Positions 11,102-23,130 of a stretch of 64,000 nt of DNA are shown in pieces. The translations under genes and the position numbers were made by a program. The stretch covers positions 4,541,001 through 4,605,000 of the forward strand of contig NC_134442.1 of NCBI RefSeq assembly GCF_030867145.1, in the 5' to 3' direction. Position 1 is the stretch's first letter. The number at the start of each line of letters is the position of its first letter. The notes beneath the pieces are model-generated. The model had not been told where the DNA came from. It did not search any database and saw nothing but the letters and a program-made list of their open reading frames with translations. Source of the DNA: Opisthocomus hoazin. Its lineage: Eukaryota; Chordata; Aves; Opisthocomiformes; Opisthocomidae.

Positions 11102-12061
11102 ATGCCCAATAGCAGCTCCATCACACAGTTCCTCCTCCTGGCATTCGCAGACACACCGGAGCTGCAGCTCTTGCACTTCTGGCTCTTCCTGGCCATCTAC
11201 CTGGCTGCCCTCCTCAGCAACGGCCTCATCATCACCACCATAGCCTGTGACCACCGCCTCCGCACCCCCATGTACTTCTTCCTCCTCAACCTCTCCATCC
11301 TTGACCTAGCCTCCATGTCCACCACTGTGCCCAAATCCTTGGCCAACTCTCTCTGGGACACCAGAGCCATTTCCTACTCAGGATGTTCTACACAGTTTTT
11401 TTTCTTTTCCTTTTTGATATCAGCAGACTTTTTTCTTCTCACACTGATGTCCTATGACCGCTATGTTGCCATCTGCAGACCCTTGCACTACGGGACCCTC
11501 CTGAGCAGCAGAGCTTGTGTCCACATGGCAGTAGCTGCCTGGGGCAGTGGGTTTCTCACTGCTGTGTTGCACACTGCCAATACATTTTCTACACCTTTCT
11601 GCCAAGACAATGCTGTGGACCAGTTCTTCTGTGATATCCCACAGATCCTCAAGCTCTCCTGCTCACATTCCTACCTCAGGGAAGTTGGGCTTATCATTTG
11701 TATTGCTTTTGCATTTTGGTGGTGTTTTGTTTTCATTGTGCTGTCCTATGTGCAGATATTCATGGCCGTGCTGAGGATCCCCTCTGAGCAGGGACGGCAC
11801 AAAGCCTTTTCCACGTGCCTCCCTCACCTGGCCGTGGTCTCGCTGTTTATCAGCACTGGCACATTTGCCTACCTGAAGCCCCCCTCCATCTCTTTCCCAT
11901 CACTGCATCTGGTGGTGGCTGTACTGTACTCGGTGGTTCCTCCAGCAGTGAACCCCCTCGTCTACAGCATGAGGAACCAGGAGCTGAAGGTATCCATCAG
12001 AAAAGTTATTCCAGAGATGCTTCTCACTTGCCATAATTTTTCCGCCACTCTTCAGGAATGA
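11102..12061 (+). CDS. Odorant receptor OR1, OR14-like
   Basis: This is a 319-residue seven-helix G-protein-coupled receptor of the olfactory sensory neuron surface, in a single open coding exon. Class II odorant receptor marks are all present: an N-terminal glycosylation site (N3-S-S), PMYFFL at 56-61, DRYVAIC at 119-125, KAFSTC at 234-239 and NPLVY at 284-288, plus the extracellular cysteines C95, C167, C177 and C187. The ISTTVPKS-like segment at 72-79 is typical of the OR14-related group expanded in birds. The ATG at 11102 aligns with the starts of the other three receptors. The last 20 or so residues differ from the other copies, which end in a KLI...QQ pattern; this tail is longer and may come from an old shift or may be neutral. 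The ligand cannot be inferred. Confidence 0.93.
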   Translation: MPNSSSITQFLLLAFADTPELQLLHFWLFLAIYLAALLSNGLIITTIACDHRLRTPMYFFLLNLSILDLASMSTTVPKSLANSLWDTRAISYSGCSTQFFFFSFLISADFFLLTLMSYDRYVAICRPLHYGTLLSSRACVHMAVAAWGSGFLTAVLHTANTFSTPFCQDNAVDQFFCDIPQILKLSCSHSYLREVGLIICIAFAFWWCFVFIVLSYVQIFMAVLRIPSEQGRHKAFSTCLPHLAVVSLFISTGTFAYLKPPSISFPSLHLVVAVLYSVVPPAVNPLVYSMRNQELKVSIRKVIPEMLLTCHNFSATLQE

Positions 12062-12272
12062 CTCTCATGTTGCCCCACTGCAGGCCTGACCTTTGTTTGC
12101 TGTTTTGTATTTTATTATTATTATCTCTATTGTCAATCATTTTTACTATTTTCCTGCATAAGTGTCTGAATTCATCTTAATTTTGTTGAGGAATGTAACT
12201 GCTCTAACCTGGATGTAATATACAGTTGTGTGTTTAACTGAGACAGAGCTGACGCTCTCATAGCATTTCCGA

Positions 12273-12278
12273 AATAAA
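12273..12278 (+). promoter_or_regulatory. Candidate poly(A) signal for OR1
   Basis: AATAAA 212 bases after the OR1 stop. The sequence after it (TTTGGGCTCTTCTTCCA) resembles the block that follows the matching signal after OR2, OR3 and OR4. Confidence 0.6.
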
Positions 12279-14379
12279 ATTAGACCATCCCAGTGCAGTG
12301 ACTGACATTTGGGCTCTTCTTCCAAGGTTGATACCAACAACAGGCCCAAGGAATGTCACCCCAAAGGGCCTATTTCTCCTTGGAATTGGAAGAGTAAAGC
12401 TTGTGGTCCCATTGGAAGCTGTTAGAGACCAAGGGTTGGAATCTGAACTGACCCATTGGTGCGTGGTGACCGTGGAGATGGGGAATGGTGAGTGAGGTGT
12501 ACCCAGGGCTTTCTTTGATAAGACTGTGCAGAAAAAATTCTCCAGGAAGGTAATCTGAAGCTTCCTGGGAGCCTTGAGGTTATACGGGGACCACATGTGC
12601 CTGAACTAAGTCCTGGCTGAAGCCCCGCTAAGTGAGCCATCACCCAAGGTGGCAGTCACCCAAACAGAAAGTGCAAAATACCAATATCTGCAGGGAGAGA
12701 AAGATGGGTGTACTTGACCATACACAGACCAGCTCCAACAGGGAGCAGCACCTTTGCAGCCACCACTCCAACAACAGAGCACACACAACCATGGAGCACA
12801 CAATGGTCACCATTCTGCTCCCTTCTCAGTCTTATCTGGTGTGAAGGTCATGAGTGGTCTCTTCATCCTCTGCAGCATTTAGCCATGGGTGCACACACTC
12901 CCATGATCCCTCCAGTGCGCGTCTGAGTTTTAGGTCTGCCCGGGTATCCTACCCAGTCATGGAGCCACTACCCTCTAGCCAAGTTGAGCCTTGGGTGTCT
13001 CCACATCTTGGTGTCCTCCTCTTCCAGCCAGCCCCACGTGGATTTGGCCAGCAACGCATGTACGTACATTCATGTGCACACACACATGTACACACACTAA
13101 TGAGCATGTTCACAAATAGCAAATAGCCAGAAGCAGATTTAAATTAGAAAGCAGGACACACACAGGGTTTGAACAGCTCAGCCTTGATCAGCCGCTTCCA
13201 CACTGCAGCTGGACCCTTGCATCCCTCCCCTCTCCCCATCGATGGTACCATCGTTTGATAGTTGGGATACCATTACCTAAGTCATCTGGACCTTACATGG
13301 CATTACTGCTCTGTTCCCCTGGCACCGCTGGCATTGCAAGGCTTGACAACCCAGAAGCTCCCCAATGCTCCCCTCCAGTTATCCGTGCAGTTTGGCCTTT
13401 CCTCAGGTCTCTGCTCTTCAACCACTTGTGAGACCCATCTTGGACACATGGTGCTGCCTGTACTTCTAGTCCCTTCTTACATGGATCTCTCTCACATCCT
13501 GCAATTTCTCATGCCATGTTCCATAGTTGCCTATGTCATGTCATATACAGTTGGCTTCACCCCAGGGCAGGGCTTCACCAGGCGCCCAGTCATCGCTCTG
13601 CAGCTTTCGCTTCTGTTGTCCTTGATGACCTCATAATGTTTGTCTGTTCCTGGCCAATACAATTGCTGTCCTGAGGTGACATAACATGCAACAGTCCAGT
13701 CATTTTGGGTTTGCTTAACTCTACCCCTCTCCACTGACTGAGCTACCATTTGTGTCATGTTGGCATTTGTGATGCACTTGATGATGTCACAGGATCTGTC
13801 CACCTACTGCAAGTCACTCAGGTTACTGCAACAGAAATGACCTCACAATCCACCTCCAAGCCAGGTCATCTTCACCTTCCTCTGCATCTCCCCTCGCCCA
13901 ACCTCTCAGCACTGCTGCCTGGATTTGCCGACACTCCAGGCGACATCTCTGGGCCTGCCTCAGCATCCAGCCAGTTTGGATCTTTCCAATGAAATTACAT
14001 CAAAATCCACCTCCCAGCTACATCACCCTTCTCCAGCAGCAGGAGTAACCTCCCAGCTGACCTCCCAGACACTTCCTCTTTACCTGCCTCTCCTCTCCCC
14101 TCCCCAGCGCTGTCCTTTCTGCTGGGCAGGCAGCAACTTGCCTCCCACAGGGACTGCAGAGCCCTGGTGGGACAGCTCGAGTGGTGGGAGGGCAGCCAGA
14201 GATGGCAAGGGCTCCTCAGGAAGGCAGGCAGGAGGATGAGGAGGTGGAGGGGAGCGCTGGGCAAAGGAGAGACTGGTGAACACAGAGCCTTGCCTTGGAG
14301 GAAGCCTCACGGTCACAGGTCCTCAATTACAGGGCAAGTTCAACCACCCCACAGTCTGCTGGGAGGGCAGCAGGGCTTG
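12279..14379. other. Intergenic, no recognised gene
   Basis: I find no convincing gene or named repeat here. There is a short CA-rich patch near 13076-13100 and a perfect 14-bp palindrome, CGATGGTACCATCG, at 13240-13253. The open frames are short, overlap on both strands and have no matching copies. Confidence 0.5.
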
Positions 14380-15010
14380 GCACAAGCAACCCAGGAGATT
14401 CCTGGAGGTTGTGGAAGGCAACATTTGGACACAGACACTCGATGAGCTGACTAGGGCTGGTCTCCTACTGACAGAGAAGGTGGATGTGGCTGGGGATGGG
14501 AAGGATGAGGGCAGCCATGGCTTCGATGACCATGAGCTGGTGGAGAAGTAGAAAAACTGCCAGTATAATGGTGCAGGACTGGAGAAGAGATGGTTTGAGT
14601 TATCTGATGATCTGCTTGGACTGTCCTGAAGGACAAAGGCACTGTGAGGGCCTCTTGGATCCTCAGGGACAATGTCCTCAAAGCCCAGGAAGAAGCCACT
14701 CTGATGCACAGGGAGTCAAGCAGGGGCTGGCACGAGGCCAGTGTGGATGAACAGGAACCCCTCTGACTTAGGAGGTCAAACTCCAGAAGGAAGTGCAGGG
14801 AGGCTGGAGGGGGGCCAGGCTGCCCAGGAGGCAGACAGACCCCTGGCCTGTGGGCGCAGGGATGGAGCCAGCAAAGCCAAAGCTCAGCGGTGCCTGGGAA
14901 TGGCCCAGCATGGGGAGGGCACCCAGAAGGGCTTCTCTGAATGTGTTGTTGGCACAAGGAAGGCAGCTGAGGGACCCCTGGTCCCAGTGTCCACTGGGGC
15001 AGGGGACTGA
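14380..15010 (+). mobile_element. Degenerate CR1 LINE fragment
   Basis: The segment around 14600-14770 follows the CR1 stretch between the endonuclease and RT domains (GATCTGCTTGGA, later GTGTGGATGAACAGGAA). It carries many stops. Similar CR1 sequence is at 26600-27175. The boundaries are approximate. Confidence 0.55.
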
Positions 15011-18000
15011 GTGACCAAGCCAGTACAAATACAGTAATTCCTCAGAACAGAGATTCTTCCTTTTGAGACTGTTGAGAGGAAATTAATTTTGCTGACTAAC
15101 TGGACACACCTATATATTTTTCTACACATTTACTAACACATAAATATAGATTATTGCATATACTTACATAGAAAGACAGATAATATAGATTTCATGTGAA
15201 CAGTGCAACCTTGACAATGGAGTAAGAGATGGTTTCACTGAAGCTTTTTACTCCACTTTCCTACTCCACTTTCCTGCATCAGGCAAAAATGTTCTACACT
15301 TCTGAGCATGACTCACTCAGTGCCAAGAGTTAGAGGTGGCATGGGCAGTGCAGGGCAGGGAGATTGTTGGGGCCCTGGGCTCTATGCAAGACACAATATT
15401 ATATTTCTTAATGATGTAGGCGCCAGTATGATGGAAATGTTGAGGACATTTAGAAAAAAAAGTACAAAGAAATAGAATGAACGATGCAGAGTGAAAGAAG
15501 TGTCCTATTGAAGCTTTAACCTTAATACATCGTTCGTGGTGTTATCCGCCTTGCTTTATTTTAATATACTGATCTCTGCAGGATTTTGTGTATTGCCTTT
15601 CTATTAATACTGTACATCCCAGTATGATGGAAAAGTAGAGAACATTTTATAAAAAGAAAGAAACAGAGAAACAGAATGAAAGTTTTAGAGTGAAAGAAAT
15701 ATCTAATTGCAACTATTTGATTCTTCAGACACGTCTCAGCAATCCAGTTGCTACTTTGAGTTTCAGGGGGTTGAAAGCTTGGCCATCTTTCAGTATGCTG
15801 TGTAATTCTGCCTTTAGCTAAGTCTTTAATTGTGTTGATTTTATAATTGCCTTTCTGTCTAAAACAGTTCATGCCTTGTTATGCCTTGTGGAAGCAGAAC
15901 ATCATGGGTGGCAGCTTGTTGTTGGCACAGAGAGGAGGAATGGGTTTTATGTAAATGGTGAACCTTGTAACTTTTACTTTGTTTATTCAAAAAGCAGAAG
16001 AATCCCTCTGTGCCTGTGTGCAGGCAGTTCTCTAAGGAAAGCAGGTGGGAGCTGGTACAAAGGAGCTGGAACAGGCAGCTGCAGAGCTCAGAGGAGAAGG
16101 CTGATGTGAGGAAAAGGGGTGTGAGTCCCAGGTGGCCCCAAGGAGAGCAATGGTGGGTTTGGGGAGGTGTGGAGCAAGGTTGTCCATACTGTGTCAGACC
16201 TCAAGGGACAGCTTTTGCAACCGGGAAAGACCTCCTGAGGAGAGACTCTGCATCAACATCAGTCAGAGAATGCTGCTGTCGCCTCATCTCAACACTAACA
16301 AATGATAAACTACACACCAATAAATTAAAAAACCATTTTTGTTAGAAGCTTTTGAAAATCTTCCTCCATAACTACGTTACGAAACCTCTCTACTTAACTG
16401 TACCAGACTAGAAGTGAATTACCAGAAGAGGCATAGTTTGTTAGGGCTATCTTCACTGTAATGAGCCCCATGGTGCATTTGAGCTGAGTCCTTGAAGCTC
16501 AGATACTGAGGGGAGATTGCACAAATCATTCCTGATATGAAAATGAGGAGAAAAAAACATCCTGTCTACCTTGAAGTATGGTGCAGTCCCACTAAGGGCC
16601 ATTACCAGCAAAGCCTTCCCAGGGACTCGTTAGAGAACAGAACTGGAGGCCATGATGGCAGGTAGCAAAGGGAAGGTGCAGGCAGCTCAGACGCTGAGAA
16701 CACCCTGGGTGTGTCTGGTGAGGCAGAAAGGCCAAGGGCTGAGCCCCAGCCCCTGGCAAGGCAGATCCTGTCCCTCAGGCCTTGCTCAGGGCTCTTGCTG
16801 GGGCAGCGGGAGGTGGGGTGGGTGATGCTGAGGGAAGGCCAACGGGGTGACAGTTCCCAGCCTTCCTGGGGCTGTGCAAGGAGGCAATGAGCCCCCCCAG
16901 TGCCTTAGGACAACAGGTCTCCTCAGAGGCCTTGGCGGCAGAGACACCTGAAATAGCCAAGGGGACAAAGCCTTGGGTTCTCTTGGCAAGTGCCAACCTT
17001 GCCAGGGCCCTTTGCCATCTCCTCCACAGCTTGTCCTACGCTGTCCCACAGCTGCTTGTGTTTCCCTGCAGGCTGCAGACACCCATCTCACCTCCTCACC
17101 TTGCTCTCACCCTGCCATTTCCATCCAGTCACTGGTGTCTGTCCTCCCTCACACTGTGTTCCTTGAAACACAAAGAGATGGACTGATCTCATCCTCCTTC
17201 AGGTTTACTTCTTATACCACAGCACTACAGCACTACCCACTGAGTGACATTTCTTTTTCCGCATGTCCAGCGTCCACCTGTCAAGTTGCACTGTGTGTCA
17301 GTGTTGCTATCCCCTGGTGTTTCCTACCTCCAAGGAAAGCTCTGTCATCTTGGAAACAATCCATCAAGAAGCATCCCAACCCACCAGCCTTCTTGAGGCC
17401 TTTCATTTAACCCCCAAGGAGTAGCCTCCCCACCATCTCCCAAGGCTGCCAGACTTTCAGCTTCTCCAATAGACACACCCAAGCTGTGTGCCTGCTGCTG
17501 TCCCATCTTGTGCTTGGACAGAAGAGACACGACATCCAAACTGTCAGCCCTTTTCCTAGAGTGAGCCGGGGTCCCTCGGCAGAGGGGGTCTCCCAGTCAC
17601 TGTGCCAGCCAGGTGCCTGCTGCTGGCCTGTCACAGACACTGGCAGAGGCGAGGTTAAAAACACATCTCCCCACCACGAGCCAAGGGCTGACCTATCAGG
17701 TGCTTCAGAAAGACGTGACGTCAGGGTCCCCTTCTCAGCTGTGTGCCTTGCTGTTGGTCAATGACCACCAGAGGCAGCAGTGGGCTCACAGTGGTCTTCA
17801 CAGCGATTGATTCCCTACTGGATTGTGAGTTCCTTAAAAACAATTGTCCACATGGTATTGTACCTGATCATGACCCTCATTGGGGCCCAGTTCCTGAGCA
17901 GATAAAAATAAACTTGTCTCCTTAAAATTATCTAAAAGATTTACTACCAACATTTGGAGTGGAGAAATGTTCCTCAGAGGAACTGCTCTATTTAGACTTG

Positions 18001-18089
18001 TTCATTTTTTATATTTGCTTCTGCCTCCCTGCTTTTTATTCTTCTGCTTTCTGTTCTGTCTTCTGAGAGTTTTCCAAAGAAAAAATTCA
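15011..18089. other. Intergenic block downstream of OR1, partly duplicated
   Basis: No gene is supported. Sequence at about 15340-15600 (GGGCTCTATGCAAGACACAA, then TTTTAATATACT) and at 17150-17300 (TTGAAACACAAAG, then ACCACAGCACTAC) recurs in the same order at 57100-57350 and 58220-58350 downstream of OR4. This supports a duplication that included receptor and downstream DNA. A local duplication lies at 15423-15872. Confidence 0.55.
15423..15872 (+). repeat. Local tandem duplication, about 200-bp unit
   Basis: Two units begin with CCAGTATGATGGAAA at 15423 and 15619. Both continue with a GAGGACATTT/GAGAACATTT block, an A-rich stretch and AGAGTGAAAGAA, and both end near ATTGCCTTTCT. The second unit carries about 55 extra bases. 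A single related unit lies at 57140-57350. Confidence 0.65.
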
Positions 18090-18135
18090 TTGCGTCATAG
18101 AATATCACAGACTGGAAGAGACTCCTGAACACCAC

Positions 18136-18400
18136 TGTTCTGGGTCTGGCTGGGACAGAGTTCAGTTTCCCCACAGCAGCCCACATGCTGCTGTGCTTGG
18201 ACTTGTGGCTAAGAACGCCGTTGATCACGCACCAGTCTTTTGGCTATTACTGAGCAGTGCTCACACCGCGTGAAGGCTGTCTCTCCAACCACCCCAAAGC
18301 TGGTTAGCTCAGGGTGGGCCAGTGGTTGGGAGGTGACATAGATGGGACAGCTTACCTGAAATGAACAACGGAATATTCCGTAAGTGTGTTGATACATCTC
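18136..18400 (+). mobile_element. ERVL-type LTR fragment
   Basis: It starts TGTTCTGGGTCTGGCTGGGAC, comparable to the LTR start of ERV-B (TGTCCTGGGTTTGGCC), and continues with CTGAGCAGTGCTCACACCG and GGAATATTCCG, as in bird ERVL LTRs. It has no internal sequence and its 3' half is missing. A short CR1-like tail may precede it at 18090-18130. Confidence 0.6.
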
Positions 18401-18679
18401 TTTGCTTTTGCTCTTTGTCTTCTGTCCTTCTTGAATGAATTTTCATTGTTATTAACTGACATCTGTCAGGCCTACAGACATTAAAACAAGACCTTCTGGT
18501 GTCTTGAACAGAGCCTCATGGCCTAAAAATTTCCCTGCAGAGGCATCCTCAGTCTTTGCCCAAAGCGAGTCATGCTGAGGTGCCTTAGATGTTGGTTTAG
18601 ATGGTCACTTACAGCACAGGGGGATATATACGCAACAAACATCTGCTCTGCTCCAGGTAGAAAAAGGGCCAGACATCGT

Positions 18680-19110
18680 AGGATGGTAAGAGAACTGACG
18701 TTGAAGGCACCTCAGGAAGTCTGCAGTGCAACCTGTCAGAAACAGGGTCAGACCACGTAGTTCAAGGCTTGGTTCAGTCTGAGTTTCAAAAACCCCCAAG
18801 GACAGAGACTGCCCAACTTCTCAGGGTGGCCTGTTCCAGAACTTGGCTGAGCCCCTGGGGAATAATATTGTCCTCTGTCCTGCCTGAACGTCTCCTCTTT
18901 CGCCTTCCCCATACTGTCTTTTGTCCTCCCACCATGCACCATGCAGAAGATACAGGCCCTGTATTCTCCGTGTCCTCCTCATAGGTACTGGCAGGCTGGG
19001 ATAAGGTCCCCCTCAGCCTTCTCCTCTCTGGGCTGGACAAGCCCAGCTCCCTCAGCCTCTCCTCACAGGCCAAGTGGTCCAGTCCCTGGCTGTCCCAAGG
19101 GCCCTTTGCT
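18680..19110 (-). mobile_element. CR1 LINE 3' region fragment
   Basis: On the plus strand this reads as the reverse of the CR1 3' half, including GACAGAGACTGCCCAACTTC, GGCCTGTTCCAGAACTTGGC and CCCAGCTCCCTCAGCCTCTC. It is non-coding and truncated at both ends. A related copy in the other orientation is at 56510-56950. Confidence 0.65.
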
Positions 19111-19807
19111 AAACCCTCTCCAGCTCGCCAATATCATTCCTGCATTGGGGATCTGAAATATGAATCTCTTCTCCTTGCTCGTAACTGTTCTTGCAGCCAC
19201 CAATTTTAGGTGGTTACCCCATGGCCGTTGCTTTGTGACCCCTGTCAATGCCTGGCCAGTCCCAGCCCAGCCCCACTGTCCCACACATGGCCCCATGGAC
19301 CCACTGCTCAAGCTCAGCATGGTAAAGGGTGTATTCGCTGTGAGGAAAGTTTATCGTGGGTGATTGCCAAGACACCTCCTTGTGACCTGTCCCCCTTGTG
19401 CGCCTTCTACTTGAGATACCCCCCCTCCAGGTCCTGGAACCTACCCAGTCCTATCCGCATGCCTTGTGGGGCTTTACAGACATCCCTGTTCCGCAGTTTG
19501 CCAGGGTCTAGACAAGGAGAGAAGTCGAGCAGGGCTGCCTATTCCCTCTGTGCAGGCACTGAGCCCAGCAGAAGGAGGGAAGTGGCCATGCAGAAAAGAC
19601 TATTGATAAACCTGTGGTCAGGTCACCAGTGAAAGCTCACTCCAGTTCCACTCCCTATCACAGCATCCCATGTCCTCCACCCCACAGCCCGTACAAAAAC
19701 CCAGCAAAGCAGCACAACCTTGTGAGGGCAATTTCTTCAGGCTGTTCCTGATCTCAGTCATGGAAGAAGAGCCCAACCTCCAGACACTGGCACAATGAAA
19801 ATCCCCT
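19111..19807. other. Intergenic between CR1 and the OR2 3' end
   Basis: No gene or repeat recognised. The last 100 bases resemble the reverse complement of sequence following the other receptors' poly(A) signals. Confidence 0.45.
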
Positions 19808-19813
19808 TTTATT
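19808..19813 (-). promoter_or_regulatory. Candidate poly(A) signal for OR2
   Basis: AATAAA on the minus strand, 214 bases beyond the OR2 stop, followed by the same TTGGGCTCTTCTTCCA-type block seen after the other receptors. Confidence 0.6.
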
Positions 19814-20026
19814 AGAGAGATTTTACAGTGGATGACAGCTGTACCATTGTGACAGACACATGTGCCTCTAGGTCAGACAGACTGTGTTCATGTCTCTGCA
19901 GCAGTGGAATGGATGCAGACATTGCTGGAGAAAGAGAATTATCACAGGAAAAATGCACAAAGCAGAGGAGGTTCCCCAGACACATCAAAAATCTTTTGTG
20001 AAGAGACATGGGGCAGCTTATTGCTG

Positions 20027-20953
20027 CTAAAAGAACACTGACAGAATGAGGTTCTTCAGGGCGCCGTTGAGCTCCTGGTTCCTCATGCTGTAGAAAAGGG
20101 GGTTCACCGCTGGAGGAACCACTGAGTAGAGGAAAGACACCAGCAGGTCCAGGGATGGGGAGGAGATAGAGGGGGGCTTCAGGTAGGAAAATATGCCAGT
20201 GCTGATAAACGGGGAGACCACAGCCAGGTGAGGGAGGCATGTGGAAAAGGCTTTGTGCTGTCCCTGCTCAGAGGGGATCATCAGCACGGCCCTGAAGATC
20301 TGCACATAGGACAGCACAATGAAAACAAAACACCCAAATACTAAAGAAACACTAACCCCAAGAAGCCCAGCCTCCCTGAGGTAGGAGTGTGAGCAGGAGA
20401 GCTTGAGGATCTGGGGGATTTCACAGAAGAACTGCTCCACAGCATTGCCTTGGCAAAGAGGTATGGTAAAAGTATTGACAGTGTGCAGGAGAGCATTGAT
20501 AAAAGCACTGCCCCAGGCAGCTGCTCTCATGTGGACACAAGTTCTGCTGCCCAGGAGGGTCCCATAGTGCAGGGGTTTGCAGATGACAATGTAGTGGTCG
20601 TAGGCCATGATGGTGAGAAGACAATACTCCGCTCCAACCAAGAAGATAAACTGAAAGATTTGGGCAGCACATCCTGCATAGGAGATGGTCCTGGTGTCCC
20701 AGAGGGAATTGGCCATGGATTTAGGGACAGTGGTGGAGATGGAGCCCAGGTCGATGAGGGAGAGGTTGAGGAGGAAGAAGTACATGGGGGTGTGGAGGCG
20801 GTGGTCGCAGGCTATGGCAGTGATGATGAGGCCGTTGCTGAGGAGGGCAGCCAGGTAGATGGCCAGGAAGAGCCAGAAGTGCAAGAGCTGCAGCTCCCGG
20901 GTGTCTGCGAATGCCAGGAGCGTGAAATCAGTGACAGAGCTGCCATTGGACAT
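20027..20953 (-). CDS. Odorant receptor OR2, OR14-like, with DHY motif
   Basis: This 308-residue seven-helix odorant receptor is the only one of the four on the minus strand. I start it at the ATG at 20953 because this aligns with OR1, OR3 and OR4; the frame is open for 83 more codons upstream (to 21202), but that stretch contains the splice acceptor region and has no receptor sequence. Motifs present are the N3-G-S glycosylation site, PMYFFL at 56-61, ISTTVPKSM at 72-80, KAFSTC and NPLFY. The G-protein contact motif reads D119-H120-Y121 instead of DRY. The codon is CAC where the others have CGC, as a CpG transition would give. Coupling may be altered. The C-terminus is slightly shorter than in the others. 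Confidence 0.92.
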   Translation of the reverse strand: MSNGSSVTDFTLLAFADTRELQLLHFWLFLAIYLAALLSNGLIITAIACDHRLHTPMYFFLLNLSLIDLGSISTTVPKSMANSLWDTRTISYAGCAAQIFQFIFLVGAEYCLLTIMAYDHYIVICKPLHYGTLLGSRTCVHMRAAAWGSAFINALLHTVNTFTIPLCQGNAVEQFFCEIPQILKLSCSHSYLREAGLLGVSVSLVFGCFVFIVLSYVQIFRAVLMIPSEQGQHKAFSTCLPHLAVVSPFISTGIFSYLKPPSISSPSLDLLVSFLYSVVPPAVNPLFYSMRNQELNGALKNLILSVFF

Positions 20954-21719
20954 TTGGTCCCTCTGGCAATAGAAACTCAATCCAAAGAGGAAAAGACAGT
21001 GACAGTTCAGGAGATTGTTCTCTGAGCCTCTTCTTTTAGACCCTTCCCCTGCTACACACCCCTTCTTTTCTCTTTCTGTCAGATTTTTCTTCATCTCTGT
21101 GACTGAAGCTTTGATTGGTGCTTGCTGAATGTGCTGTGAGGAGAAAGACCTCTTCCCACGGGCTGTTAAGGAGTCAGCCTTGCTCTGCAGATGTAGGTTC
21201 ATGAGCGTGGCATAGGAGGGGACCTGTCTGGGTTTTTGTCAGATGAAACTGCTCCTAACTTCAAAAGGGCTGGCCAGCACCTGCACTCCCTGTCCTAAAG
21301 AACTGGGATAGCAGAAGGCAGTTTGAAAGGTTTGGGGTTTTTTGACAGCTCCCCTCATCTCACCTGGGGAATGTTCTTGGATCTCAGAAATCCTCAGCAT
21401 TTCTGTTGTGCTCAGGGAGAACAGGGCTGCCCAGCTGCCATGGGCTTGCACCGTTCTAGGATCAAGAGTGATCGCACTCCCGTGTTATCCTGAAAAGCCA
21501 CCAGACACTGCTGAGAGCAGAGGAATCCACAGCAGACCATCTAACATGTCACCCTTTCCTGTGGTCTCAGCACAACACTTCTAATCAAGGACACCTGCAG
21601 CTCAGTTCACCAACCCAAGAGCATTTCCTCGGTCAGGCATAGCATCTCTGCGCTTCTCCGTTGGGGTTTTCAGATAACGCAGTTGTGTTATGTTAAAGAT
21701 TTACACTCTTGAGGAAAGC
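20954..21719 (-). other. OR2 5' flank
   Basis: This is the region between the OR2 ATG and module copy B. A pyrimidine-rich stretch followed by TTGCCAG ends at 20963, ten bases before the ATG on the minus strand, and could be a 3' splice acceptor. I found no other gene. Confidence 0.5.
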
Positions 21720-23130
21720 TCCGATCTTGGAAAGACACATCAGGAAGATAGCCATGTGTCCTAATGGTGGTTTCAGATTTTGGGAAAAATTACTTGTTCT
21801 CTGGGCTCACAGACTTCACTGCCCACAGCCCCACAGCTTAGACACAGCTGACACATCTCTTTCGCCTGCACAGGATGACCCACAAGATCAGAGCTTGACT
21901 CTGCAGCTGAAACTCCCATTCCCAGAGAGCCTGACTGAGAGAGCAAGGGAACAGCTTCAGTAACACAGACAAGTAGAGCAAGAAGGAGAAACACAGTGAG
22001 GTTCTGCATGAAAGAGGCAGAGGCAGCCGGGCACTCAGGACACTGCTACACTTCTCCAGCTGCACACATCCCAGACTCAAACATAGCCAGGTAGTTGCTC
22101 TCTGTCCCTGAGATCCTCAGAGGGAACTAGGCATGTAGCTGTAGAGCTGGATTGTCATCCTTGCTTTGACTTTCCTCTTCGCTTATCCCCTGTTCAATAT
22201 CCTGGGCTAATCTGGATCTGTGAGCAGCCCTGACCCATGCAGCTCTTTCTCAACAGCAGAAGGATCCTACCCTGTCCTGCTGGGGTCAATCATTCCACCC
22301 AGAGCTTCTCCTCAAAACCGCATGAGGAGCTCCCCGGGCAGGGTGAGTGCTGGCCCTGGTAGGCAGCAGAGTTCCTGCCCCAGCACACAGCCCCATGTTG
22401 GTGCAGACACCCTTCTCGGAAGGACAGCTTGGGGCAGCCCGGGCTGCACATCCACCTTCCCAACCCTGCAGCCGTCCTTGGGAGAAGGCAGCTGTCATGG
22501 CCTGTCCCTCTGAGGGTGCAGCAGGCAGTCCCTGCTTTGCAGCACATCCTCATCTTCTACATGCGGTAAATTGTGATACTCCTCATGGTCCATCCCGTAG
22601 GACGTGGGGTGTGCCAGCTTGAGGAGATCTTTCCACAAAGTGCCCACACATTACCCTTCATGCAGAGACTTACCATGTCAAAGGCTGAAAAGATTCCTGC
22701 CCGCAGTGAGCGCTCAGCATCCTCTCAGCCCACGCTGCCTTTAACCTCTCTCAGCCTCGCTCCTCTCCTCTCGCTGCCTGCAGGCAGTGCCCTCAGCCCT
22801 GCTGGGCTTTGCAGAGGAGCTGCTCCTGGGCACAGCTGTCTCTCTGCAGTGCTGCCCACTTGCCTTGAGCTCCCTCCATCCCCGGAGCCCAGCCCAGCTC
22901 AGCAGCAGAGCACCAGCACAAGGCAGCACTTTCTTTAACCACTCTGGGCTCGCTCCCTTGAGGTGTCTCTTGGTCTCCAGGACAACTTGCATTGAAACAG
23001 GCTGAAGCAATCACTGGTGTTCCCTCCCTCAGCTGGGGAGAGACACTTCGTTCCTGCAATGTCATTTCAACTCTTAGAGAAAGTTAGAAACAGAAGTCAT
23101 CTTTCCTTTCCCCATCATTGAACAGGAAAA
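21720..23130 (-). other. Duplicated module upstream of odorant receptor, copy B
   Basis: This is the inverted copy of the module seen at 1-1492. On the minus strand it carries the same ordered landmarks, from GACCAAGAGACACCTCAAGG near 22975 to TCTCTGGGAATGGGAGTTTC near 21930. The candidate donor GTAAGT is kept at 22668-22673. It lies about 0.75 kb upstream of OR2 in the correct orientation. Confidence 0.65.

Noticed and set aside
13240-13253. Perfect 14-bp palindrome
   Set aside because: Isolated and expected by chance at this scale; no repeated or regulatory context.
14000-14957. Several overlapping frames of 80-168 codons on both strands
   Set aside because: They overlap each other on both strands, have no domain, and much of the span is a CR1 fragment.
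20954-21202. 83-codon upstream extension of the OR2 frame
   Set aside because: No receptor-like sequence, and it contains the splice acceptor region shared by the other receptors; the ATG at 20953 aligns with OR1, OR3 and OR4.
21773-22009. 78-codon frame in module B with a signal-peptide-like start, also roughly open in module A
   Set aside because: Copy A has GTG in place of ATG, and copies C and D break the frame; most likely chance in duplicated non-coding DNA.
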